A stretch of DNA of 64,000 nucleotides from Pomphorhynchus laevis (lineage: Eukaryota > Acanthocephala > Palaeacanthocephala > Echinorhynchida > Pomphorhynchidae), in the NCBI GenBank assembly GCA_012934845.2, contig WNNJ02000555.1, positions 120,096 through 184,095 on the forward strand, read 5' to 3'. Below are positions 55,430-64,000 of this stretch, one piece after another; position 1 is the first letter of the stretch; each line of letters starts with the position of its first letter. A program made the position numbers and the translations under genes. The notes beneath the pieces are model-generated. The model had not been told where the DNA came from, ran no database searches, and worked only from the letters and a program-made list of their open reading frames with translations.

Positions 55430-57222
55430 AAACACTTATACAAACACATGGAAAGAATTGCTAATCGCAATCTCGAGCAATACCGATTCAAATGAAACTC
55501 TTATTACATAGAAAGAATCGATCCACTCAATCTCGGTTTCTTACAGTCAAGCATCCGAAAGTTTGATCCTCTGGTTGTTAATGATGGTCTGCATTGCAAA
55601 TTGTAGGATTTAAGAGCTAACGCCACCAACAATTTAAGCTAGATGTCGGAAATGCATTTTCACAATGTCACAGAGGCAGCCGAAACGGCGTGTGATAGTT
55701 CATCTTACTGACGATGGCTGCCGGCTATCACATGACCGTCTAGGAGTGACGAGAGTTTGCAGACTGAAGAATATGCTCGATTCGAACACTTACTTAAATA
55801 TACGGAAAGAATTGCTATTCGCAATCTCGAGCAATACCGATTCAAACGAAACTCTTATGATTACATAGAAAGAATTGATCCACTCAATCTCGGTTTCTTA
55901 CAGTCAAGCATCCGAAAGTTTGATCCTCTGGTTGTTAATGATGGTCTGCATTGCAAATTGTAGGATTTAAGAGCTCACGCCACCTACAATTTAAGCTAGA
56001 TGTCGGAAATGCATTTTCACAATGTCACAGAGGCAGCCGAAACGGCGTGTGATAGTTCATCTTACTGACGATGGCTGCCGGCTATCACATGACCGTCTAG
56101 GAGTGACGAGAGTTTGCAGACTGAAGAATATGCTCGATTCGAACACTTACTTAAATATACGGAAAGAATTGCTATTCGCAATCTCGAGCAATACCGATTC
56201 AAACGAAACTCTTATGATTATATAGAAAGAATTGATCCACTCAATCTCGGTTTCTTACAGTCAAGCATCCGAAAGTTTGATCCTCTGGTTGTTTATGATG
56301 GTCTGCATTGCAAATTATTGGATTTAAGAGCTAACGCCACCAACAATTTAAGCTAGATGTCGGAAATGCATTTTCACAATGTCACAGAGGCAGCCGAAAC
56401 GGCGTGTGATAGTTCATCTTACTGACGATGGCTGCCGGCTATCACATGACCGTCTAGGAGTGACGAGAGTTTGCAGACTGAAGAATATGCTCGATTCGAA
56501 CACTTACTTAAATATACGGAAAGAATTGCTATTCGCAATCTCGAGCAATACCGATTCAAACGAAACTCTTATGATTATATAGAAAGAATTGATCCACTCA
56601 ATCTCGGTTTCTTACAGTCAAGCATCCGAAAGTTTGATCCTCTGGTTGTTTATGATGGTCTGCATTGCAAATTATTGGATTTAAGAGCTAACGCCACCAA
56701 CAATTTAAGCTAGATGTCGGAAATGCATTTTCACAATGTCACAGAGGCAGCCGAAACGGCGTGTGATAGTTCATCTTACTGACGATGGCTGCCGGCTATC
56801 ACATGACCGTCTAGGAGTGACGAGAGTTTGCAGACTGAAGAATATGCTCGATTCGAACACTTACTTAAATATACGGAAAGAATTGCTATTCGCAATCTCG
56901 AGCAATACCGATTCAAACGAAACTCTTATGATTATATAGAAAGAATTGATCCACTCAATCTCGGTTTCTTACAGTCAAGCATCCGAAAGTTTGATCCTCT
57001 GGTTGTTTATGATGGTCTGCATTGCAAATTATTGGATTTAAGAGCTAACGCCACCAACAATTTAAGCTAGATGTCGGAAATGCATTTTCACAATGTCACA
57101 GAGGCAGCCGAAACGGCGTGTGATAGTTCATCTTACTGACGATGGCTGCCGGCTATCACATGACCGTCTAGGAGTGACGAGAGTTTGCAGACTGAAGAAT
57201 ATGCTCGATTCGAACACTTACT

Positions 57223-57225
<3 letters not shown>
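55430..57225 (+). repeat. Tandem array beta, direct arm (five plus-strand units)
   Basis: Five units with exact 357-bp spacing of the core (55675, 56032, 56389, 56746, 57103). The internal units are almost identical, which suggests recent amplification. The arm ends at GATTCGAACACTTACTTAAATATA and runs into (TA)n. The inverted arm ends at the same unit position on the far side. The recurring 67- and 80-codon ORFs overlap the ribozyme-like core and are not taken as genes. Confidence 0.85.
56389..56463 (+). ncRNA. Hammerhead-like core of a beta unit (others at 55675, 56032, 56746, 57103 plus; 54601, 54956, 55310 minus)
   Basis: Order: GGCAGCC-GAAA, CGG (stem III), UGUGAUAG (helix IV), UUCAUCUUA (stem I), CUGACGA, U-GGCUGCC (stem II), CUAUCACA (helix IV), CCGU-C (stem III, GUC site), UAGGAGUGA (stem I). 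Helix IV and stem III differ in sequence from the alpha units yet still pair, which argues that the fold is selected. Confidence 0.6.

Positions 57226-57312
<87 letters not shown>
57226..57312. repeat. (TA)n microsatellite, right boundary of array beta
   Basis: More than 40 TA dinucleotides. Immediately downstream begins the canonical PLE (AATTAAAGTAAACCAG). Confidence 0.95.
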
Positions 57313-57318
<6 letters not shown>

Positions 57319-59063
57319 GTAAACCAGTCTTAACGAAGAAATTAATACGACGTTTCACTTTTCGATTTCTCCTGTTGTATGGGAAAAGGAAGAATACATT
57401 TCGGAAGAACTACGTCAACTTAATACAACAAACTATGAAGCGGCAGATGCTCATACGCTTAGCTCACTTAACGAAAGATTAAGTAACCTTATTAGTCGAC
57501 ATACAGGCACAGGTTTTCTCCAAGTAACCGACAGAGATAAATTAGTTCCAACTAGTTGGAATATTGGTAAATACTACATGTTACCTAAGATTCATAAAGA
57601 ATCGAGACCTGTTGTCGGACGTCCAATTGTTAATTGTATTGGAACAATTACGAAACAACTTTCAAAATTTTTACACAATTTGCTATTACCCTTCACAAGT
57701 AAAGTAAATTCGTACATTAGAAGCTCGTCAGAATTTTTGGATAAACTTAAAACGATTAAATCCGAAATAAAACCGAGCGATATTATGATAACTATGGATG
57801 TAGAATCTCTCTACCCATCAATACCACATACAAACGGTATATTGGCTGTACGTAAAGCAATGGAGGCGGATAATTGGTGTTTTAAAAAGAAAGAATTTGT
57901 TCTTGATAGCTTGGCCTTTATTCTTGAAAATAACTATTTTGAATTTAATTGTGGTCGATATAGACAAACAGCTGGAACAGCTATGGGTACAGCTCTGGCA
58001 CACGTATATGCTATTTTATTTATGAATGATTTTGAAACAGCTGCTATAAATGCGTTTGAGCTAAAACCGTCATTATTTGTGCGATACATAGACGATGTAT
58101 TTATAGTATGGAAGCTCGGCAAAGAAAATTTGGATAGATTCATCGATCATGTCAATAACTTTGGTTCTTTAAAATTTACAACATCATTTTCTTTTCCCGC
58201 GTTTTTTCTCGATATTTCAGTTTATCGTGATGAAAATAGCAATGTACAAACTGAATTGTATCGCAAGAACTCATCCATACCCAATTACCTTCATGCACAA
58301 AGCGCTCATCCTAATTACACGAAAAAATCCCTTATACAAAATGAAGCGTGTTGAATAATACGTGTTTGTAGTGAACCGGCAAGTCGAGAAGTACATCTAT
58401 ACAAGCTTAGAGGTATACTAGCAAACAGAGGTTTTACTAAACGAGAGATATTAAGCAGTATCAATAGAGCACGACATAGAACCTATTTACAGAACGAATT
58501 ACCTCAAGTTAAAAAGACAAAATTAATCAAATTCGAATAGTAATGCCATTCCACCCAGCATTAACGGCAGTCGAAAAAAGTCTTAATCTAAAAATTAAAA
58601 ACATGGCAAAATCTGAAAACATTAATATTCCCAATTTACAATTTGTCTACAAATCTAATAACAAATTAGGTAGGAATATCATTAAAAGCTCGTCAAAGAC
58701 TAAAAAAGTTGGAGTTGCAAATTCATGCGAAAAGTGTGAACGTCCTAGATGCAAGTGTTGCGCACAAATTGTAGAAACAAATCGCTTTACAAGTAATGTA
58801 ACAGGTTTGAGTTATAGATTAAGCACCCTGTTACATGCAGTACAAAGGATGTCGTATATCTAGCATGTTGTTCACTATGCTCGGCACAATGCATTGGTGA
58901 GTCTAGACGCTTCCTGAGTCAGAGATTGAACAATCGTAGATCAGACATATTGAGGGGTAAAAAGACCCAAGATTCTATAGTGGAACATTGCATCGATACT
59001 CATAAATTTTTTTTATCATCGACACACCTTAAAAAAATTTTGGTTTCTAATAAACATACAATA
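57310..59063 (+). mobile_element. Canonical Penelope-like element, left piece (RT and GIY-YIG), broken
   Basis: The RT is open from about 57375 through 58354: PTSWNIGKYYMLPKIHK, RPVVGRPIVNCIG, IMITMDVESLYPSIPH (motif A), GTAMGTALAHVYAILFMNDF (motif B), LFVRYIDDVFIVWK (catalytic YIDD) and FFLDISVYRD. Downstream are a CEKCERPRCKCC cysteine cluster (58543-58863) and a GIY-YIG core VVYLACCSLC...QCIGESRR near 58845-58920. Domain order is canonical. The first 57 bases are an inverted copy of 63588-63645. A few breaks; 5'-truncated. It ends where LINE-A begins. Confidence 0.8.
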
Positions 59064-59099
59064 AAATAACATACAATCTAAAGTAAATACATTACTTAC

Positions 59100-59215
59100 A
59101 TTACTTACATAAATACAACGACAACCAAACGACAACCTTCGACGACATCTAACGACAACCATCGACAACCATCCGTTTGACAATTATCGACAACCATCGA
59201 CGACATCCGCTCGCT
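59100..59215 (+). repeat. CGACAACCAT-type short repeat in the LINE-A leader
   Basis: The words ACGACAACC / TCGACAACCATCGAC recur about eight times between 59117 and 59207. It may be a variable-length 5' UTR minisatellite. Confidence 0.6.
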
Positions 59216-59290
59216 ACTACTAACGCGAACTACTTACAATTAACTACTTACAATTATTTAAAAATCGTAAACTATTGCAACCTACAGTTA

Positions 59291-60298
59291 ATGGGAGCCA
59301 AGAAGAAAAATCTACCAAAAGCCAAGCGAGCAATCTCTGTTGATACCGATAAAATCGGCAAGCTCAAGAACATACAAGTGGAATGCTCCGCTAGCGGCTG
59401 TCAAATCTGGACATCAGTAACGCATAATTGTGCTTTGGGTCAGGAAACTTGTGGCGGGCCACCGTTCTACTGCGGATTCTGTGCGGCGAAACAAATCAAC
59501 TTGTTAATAAAACGATTAGAGCAATTGGAAATGGCATCGCAGCATGATCGAATTTCTCAAATTTCTGACAAATCTACTGAGACAGTGAAGGAGCCGCAAA
59601 CTGTATCGCAGCAAGATGGATTTTGTCAAGTTTATGATAAATCTACCAAGACAGTGACGGAGCCGCAAATTGTTACAACTAATGTATATTCACTCCCCGA
59701 CACCCCACGTCCCGTCCTTCCCGTCTCGTCCCTCAATACCTTGCATCCATCAATCAAAATCACCTCCACCAACCTCCACTATCCTTCCACTCATAACCTT
59801 TCCTCACATCGCTTGCCACCCTCTTTATTATCATTATCCTCTATGTCTCCCGTCGTCAAACCAAATCCCTCCAAATCATCAACTGACAGCTCTTCTATCG
59901 TGATCTCACCTACTCACGTCAGTCGTCCTCCTTTACGGAAGCGCTTTGCTTCTCGCGATCGTTGCGTCATTGTTACTAATATCACGCCTTCTAAATCCTT
60001 ATCTCCACAAGCACGTCTGGACCACGATGTTTCCGCCTTCAGATCCAACCTCTCGTCTATTGTTCCTGCGGATAAACCATCCTTTTTCAAGGACATTTCT
60101 CCTGTCGCATTCATCCGTCTAAACAAATCTTCTCAATCTAATCCTTCCCAGCCCCCTCTCCTAAAAATTGTTTTCAAGCATCACTCTCACGCGTCTTTTG
60201 TCCTCTCCCAACGATTTAAACTCATATTTTCTTCAGCCACTCGCATTATCCCCGATCGCAACCCCTCGAAATCGCTCAACTCTCTTAATCCCGCATGA
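59291..60298 (+). pseudogene. LINE-A ORF1 (PHD-like finger, Ser/Pro-rich region, RRM-like core)
   Basis: I choose ATG 59291 (MGAKKKNLPKAKRA) rather than the upstream in-frame ATG at 59177, because the other LINE ORF1s begin M-x-K-K. Finger: VECSASGCQIWTSVTH...PFYCGFCAAKQINLLIKRL. A ~20-residue KSTETVKEPQTVSQ-type segment is repeated twice. The core reads RFASRDRCVIVTNITPSKSL, LDHDVSAFRSNLSSIVP and PVAFIRLNKS. The open frame stops at 60298, near the endonuclease start. It is almost intact and presumably bound LINE RNA. Confidence 0.8.
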
Positions 60299-60388
60299 AA
60301 AACCCTCGCGAGGAAAACGGCGAAACATCACTCTCCATCCAAAACATCAACGGAAATTATCAAGTATCTACACCAGCCCCAAAATTCG

Positions 60389-61260
60389 ATGGCGCTCCAT
60401 CTCCCTTATGTGTCTTATCCGCTAGTCCCTATTACCACCACACACAGTTTCTGCTTCAGCCCCCTCAACACTAAATCTATTCTTTATAAATCCGATCTCA
60501 TCATCAACCTATTCACCAGGCAATCCATCGATCTCTTCTGCCTCACCGAATCCTGGCACTACAGATTCCGACGACCTTTCCATTCGCCGTCTGCTCTCTG
60601 CCGGTTGCTCCCTAGTTGAATCCGTCCGCCCCTCAGCTTATCCCCTTCTAAATTCTCTAATCATGATGGCATCGTCGCATTCGCCCGTCATCCCCACGTC
60701 TCTTCGCAAATTATTCCCTTTTAAGTCCTTGCTCTTTTGAATTGCCACTTGCCGTTCATCTATCCCGATCACTCTAGATCTCGCCATTCGTATAACCGTC
60801 CTTGATTCTTCAGCTCTTACCTCCTTATTTTTTACCGAACCCGCTGACTTCCTGTCCAAATGTTCTTTGTCCTCCATCTCTTCCCTCGTTCTTGGCAATT
60901 TCAACATCCGCCTCGAACCTCCTCCTCTTCCACCGATTCCATCCACTTATCAACTTGGCGAGGCACTCTCATATCCAATGCCCCCAGACATATCCTTTGC
61001 GAGGCACTCGACATCATCGCTGTCCCCGAACGTTTTGCTGCATGTACGTCACTGTCAATTTCCGATCCTGGTCTAACCGATCACTTTCTCGTCACTGTTG
61101 ACCTCACTTCCGACCACACCCGCTTCACACACCTACCATTCTACGCCACAATTGGAGAAATCTTAGCTTCCCCCTTCTCCGCTCTGCCTTACTCAAATCG
61201 TCTCAACCCTCTTTCACAATAGCATTTTCTTCGACTAACGATATCACCATTCACTTCGAC
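60389..61260 (+). pseudogene. LINE-A endonuclease, broken
   Basis: Blocks in several frames: SPLNTKSILYKSDLIINLFT, FCLTESWHY, SLVLGNFNIRLEP (catalytic Asp changed to Asn in this copy), EALDIIAVPERFAACTSLSI and DPGLTDHFLVTVDL. Compared with 13085-13912 the order is the same, but there are at least five frame shifts. Confidence 0.7.
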
Positions 61261-61269
61261 TCTGAACTA

Positions 61270-63276
61270 ACATCCGCTCTTGATCTACACTAGCTTTTCA
61301 ATAATCACACTCACCGTCGCTTGCACCGTACCCTATGGTTTGACATACAATGCCTACTCTCAAAGCGTCGACTCCGTCGTGCATTTCGAGTCTATCACCA
61401 CTCTCTCAGACGTGATATCCGATCGATCACTCCTTCTTTCCGTGATACCTATCTTGCTCATTGGCGGTCTCATCTCAACCTACTACGTACAAAATGCAAA
61501 TATTTCTGGCAGCATAAAATCATCAATTCATTCAACTCTAAGTTTCTCTGACATACTTTTAACACAATCCTTTCTCGCTCCTCTTGGTTTTGCAACATCA
61601 ATCTCAATGATTATTCGTCATTTCTCCAGATCAAAGTATCCATGTTGCTCTCTCACAACACGTCTCCATCCCATCCCACTCTTCCCCGTAGCGCCTCATC
61701 CTCCCGGAACTCTTTCGTCTTCTCATTATCTCACCTGCCGAAGTCTCATATGTCATCATGTCCTTGCCCAACAAAACCTCACCCGCCGATCCCCTGCATA
61801 CCCACATATTAAAATCTATATGCTCATCGATATCCCCATTTCTCACAACCTTGTTTAACTCGTCCATCCGCAGTCGTATCTTCCCTTCACACTGGAAATC
61901 CGCAATCGTTCGGCCCCTCCTTAAAAAACAATCGCTCGACCCCTCCCTTCCTTCTAGCTATCGCCTCATTTCACTACTCCCTACTCTTTCTAAACTCTTA
62001 GAACGCCTAATCTTAATACAAATCAACGCTTATCTCTCCTCAACCAATATATACCCTCCTTTCCAATCCGCTTTCCGCTCTAATCACTCGACAGAAATCG
62101 CATGCATAAAAGTGTACAACGACTTACTCATTTCTCGAGACAAGGCTCTATATAGTGTTCTCATCTCCCTCGATCTCTCCTCCGCCTTCGACATCGTCAA
62201 CCACTCCATTCTTCTTTCTCGCATTCGTTATGATTACGGATTATCTTCCACCTCAGTAGAATTGTTTGCCTCATATCAATCCGACCCTTATTTCCGCGTC
62301 TGTTCTAATTCATCATCATACCGTTCGATCCCTATATTAAACGGGGTCCCACAAGGTTCAGTCCTAGGTCGCTTGTTTTTCTCTGTTCTGCTTGGCAATC
62401 TCTCTTCGTTTATTAAACCTTTCTAATTTAACGTCATGCAATACGCCGATGACATCCTCATCTATGATCATGCACCCGCCTATCGCATACATGATATCAA
62501 CATTTCTGCCTCCAACTGTCTTTCTATCTACAAACGTATCTCCCATCTTCATCTCGTTCTAAACCCCGAGGTGTCCAGAATAATGTGAATCCTTCCCCGT
62601 CAACCTAACATATCTCCTACTCGTATATTTTCCTTATCAATAATCCCCATAGTCCCACATTTCTTTTCCATTTCGATGATACCTTTCCCTAAAACCTTTC
62701 GTCCGTGACAAGGTTCACTTGTCTAACTTAATTCTCCTTGACATCCGCCGTATCCGCCCCTTATCGACTTCCGTTCCTGTATGTCTCTTCTTACAACGCT
62801 TCTTTTCCCTAAAATAAATTACTGCCTCAGCCTTTTCGCCAATTCTCCAACATCCATCATCCTACCCCTTACAACGCATAATCAACTCCGCCGTTCGAGT
62901 GCTCTTTCGTCTCCGTCGCTTTGACCACATATCCGCATATCTTGCCCAACTCTCCTGGCCCACCATCCACATCCGCATCAAACTCCGCCTTCTTCTCGTA
63001 ACTTTTCGTCTCATCGCTGTCGGCTCCCCATCGTTCATCAACCTCCCTTTCTTAGACGATAATCGCATCACCTCTCTACCACTGCGTTCCCGTCATACCC
63101 TCTTATTCCACGTTCCCAATTACTCTAACAATAACCGTCTTAGATCCATCCTCGTCGCCGTGAGGAAGGATCGGAGACCTTCACTCACCTGGAATCAACT
63201 CCCTCTCGACGTCCGCCGCGCTCCCTCCTTTATCACATTCAAATACCTCCTCCGTTCACACCTTCTCGACACATGA
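61270..63276 (+). pseudogene. LINE-A linker and reverse transcriptase, broken
   Basis: The linker reads HRTLWFDIQCLLSKRRLRRA (61321). 61758-62426 is open: MSLPNKTSPADPLHTHILKS, LPSSYRLISLLPTLSKLLER, FRSNHSTEIACIKVYNDLLI, motif A SLDLSSAFDIVNHSILLSRI and motif B NGVPQGSVLGRLFFSVLL. A stop follows, then VMQYADDILIYDHAPAYR (catalytic YADD) in the next stretch. 62899-63276 supplies LFRLRRFDHISAYLAQLSWP, and the C-terminal block is interrupted by a short insert (RKDRRPSLTWNQLPLDVRR). Confidence 0.75.
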
Positions 63277-63345
63277 TTTACATTTTTGTTTTGTTGTGGT
63301 CATGTAAGCGTGCGCTGGCACGCATTTGCCACGTTAAAATAAACC

Positions 63346-63607
63346 GTTTTTTTATAACATCACAGAAGATTGTTTCAATTACATTATCATCGCTAATAAT
63401 ACCGGCACTGATAAATTGAGAAAATATAACGAACAACAATGGGTCGGGCAGCTTTTTTCTGATAGACCAAATGGTATCAACAAGCACCACTTTTACAAGT
63501 GGATTGATATCACATAGAACAATTATTACTTTCTTTGCTATATTCATGTTTTAAGTTTTTGTGTTTCTGTTATAGATTTGATAAAGCTAATAAAAAGCGA
63601 AACGTCG
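63346..63607 (-). mobile_element. Canonical PLE, right piece (N-terminal region), inverted to the left piece
   Basis: From 63547 the minus strand is open: MNIAKKVIIVLCDINPLVKV, then VDTIWSIRKKLPDPLLFVIF, QFISAGIISDDNVIETI. This has the look of the N-terminal part of a PLE polyprotein, but I do not recognise a domain. Its outer border, 63588-63645, is the inverted copy of 57310-57366. So the two pieces share an outer inverted repeat, with LINE-A inserted between. Confidence 0.55.
63578..63607 (+). ncRNA. PLE-type minimal hammerhead (degenerate)
   Basis: UUGAUAA-A-GCU-loop-AGC-GAAACGUCG has the normal order of CUGANGA-like box, stem II, GAAA, a two-base-pair stem III without loop, and the GUC site. 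The first C of the box is U and UGA is UAA, so it is degenerate. Its inverted copy lies at 57348-57366. Hammerheads with a diminished stem III are known to accompany PLEs and to work as dimers. Confidence 0.45.
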
Positions 63608-63645
63608 TATTAATTTCTTCGTTAAGACTGGTTTACTTTAATTAT

Positions 63646-63705
63646 ATATATTTATATATATTATATATTATATATTTTTATATATATTTTATATTAAAGA
63701 AAATT
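63646..63705. repeat. TA-rich microsatellite
   Basis: TATATATTTATATATATTATATA-type run next to the outer repeat of the PLE. Confidence 0.8.
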
Positions 63706-63721
63706 TATAAGTGTTCTAGCA

Positions 63722-63765
63722 AATTACAACTCTGAAGAAGGCTTTTACGCCGAAAGCTTAGCCCT
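63722..63765 (+). ncRNA. PLE-type minimal hammerhead
   Basis: CUGAAGA-A-GGC-UUUUAC-GCC-GAAA-GC at 63732-63756: a CUGANGA box, a 3-bp stem II and a GAAA box in the standard order. Stem III is minimal. This pattern is common next to PLE copies. It may belong to another, diverged PLE tail. Confidence 0.5.
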
Positions 63766-63944
63766 TGTATTGTGCTATAAAAGAAAAATCGCTGATGTTA
63801 CTCGATTCTTGATTTGATTTGTTTAACGATTTATTTGAAAGCAGCCTCAATGGGCTCTCGAGTTCGATTTGATAATAATATTCAATATATATAGAATACA
63901 AAAGGTAGAAGCAGGAAAAGCAGTAGTTAGTTTAATTTTTCTTA

Positions 63945-63985
63945 TTTATTACGTTTCGGCTTAACGCTTTCCTATATATATACAT
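63945..63985 (-). ncRNA. PLE-type hammerhead remnant
   Basis: The minus strand reads AUAGGAAA-GC-GUUAA-GC-CGAAACGUAAU, a GAAACGU box with a short stem II. The CUGANGA box is damaged. It lies beside another TATATA run at the window's edge. Confidence 0.4.
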
Positions 63986-64000
63986 ATATACAGTTTAGAT

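Larger units (their letters stand above)
59065..63345 (+). mobile_element. LINE-A (CR1/L2-like), full-length copy, broken
   Basis: Plus strand, about 4.3 kb: leader, ORF1, endonuclease, RT and a 3' end with the GCGTGC-GCTG-GCACGC hairpin followed by ATTTGCCACGTTAAAATAAA. It separates the two inverted PLE pieces (57310-59063 and 63346-63607). This is the most complete representative of the family in the window. About ten frame breaks lie mainly in the endonuclease and the RT C-terminus. Confidence 0.82.

Noticed and set aside
52400-57225. CRISPR-like array
   Set aside because: Whole ~360-bp units repeat with no short repeat/unique spacer pattern, and the sequence is eukaryotic.
57226-57312. 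Telomere or centromere signal at the TA runs
   Set aside because: Plain dinucleotide microsatellites; no telomere-type repeat is present.
54491-57317. Repeated 'MSQRQPKRR' and 'MQTEEYARF' ORFs in array beta as genes
   Set aside because: The first spans the GGCAGCC-GAAA/CTGACGA motif, whose base-pairing explains its conservation. They run into TA repeats and have no recognisable domain.

Overview
This is a repeat-dominated stretch of a eukaryotic, almost certainly invertebrate, nuclear genome. It is AT-rich, and nearly everything readable is retroelement sequence. I find no convincing host gene, no rRNA and no functional tRNA gene. The retroelement mix (SR2-like RTE, SR1-like CR1, CR1/L2-like LINEs, Penelope-like elements) recalls flatworms, but these clades are widespread, so I do not name the host.

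Layout. 1-1.8 kb: endonuclease part of an APE-type LINE (called LINE-X here). 2.0-4.3 kb: a Jockey-like LINE with zinc-knuckle ORF1 (LINE-J, copy 1). 4.8-5.6 kb: an unclassified repeat and a CR1 relic. 5.8-14.8 kb: a CR1/L2-like LINE (minus strand) split by a tandem array of a Penelope-like element (PLE) with permuted domains (Naiad type: GIY-YIG first, reverse transcriptase second). The array includes one uninterrupted 904-residue ORF at 10016-12730. 15.2-21.4 kb: further LINE fragments. 21.4-29.7 kb: two long LINEs arranged head to head. 29.7-42.2 kb: a second, plus-strand Naiad tandem array. It sits inside an older minus-strand Naiad relic and is itself interrupted by a hammerhead-bearing foldback repeat (35985-37559) and by an RTE LINE (37988-41496). 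42.4-50.4 kb: three more LINE-J copies, two of which end in a tRNA-like sequence. 50.4-52.0 kb: a PLE fragment with the canonical domain order. 52.4-57.3 kb: about 14 tandem units of roughly 360 bp in two subfamilies, partly inverted and bounded by (TA)n. 57.3-63.6 kb: a canonical PLE in two inverted pieces around a CR1/L2-like LINE. The last 400 bp hold further PLE-type hammerhead motifs.

The most interesting signal is a recurring hammerhead-like RNA core. Four repeat families (the two ~360-bp unit subfamilies, the 370-bp foldback units and the Naiad tail) each carry a CUGANGA box, a GAAA box and a GUC/GUA cleavage triplet. All three expected helices can be drawn, with compensatory differences between families, plus a fourth helix. 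The strands, however, lie in the opposite cyclic order to hammerhead types I, II and III. I know of no described hammerhead with this order. The small units look like non-autonomous, ribozyme-bearing repeats that PLE machinery could mobilise.
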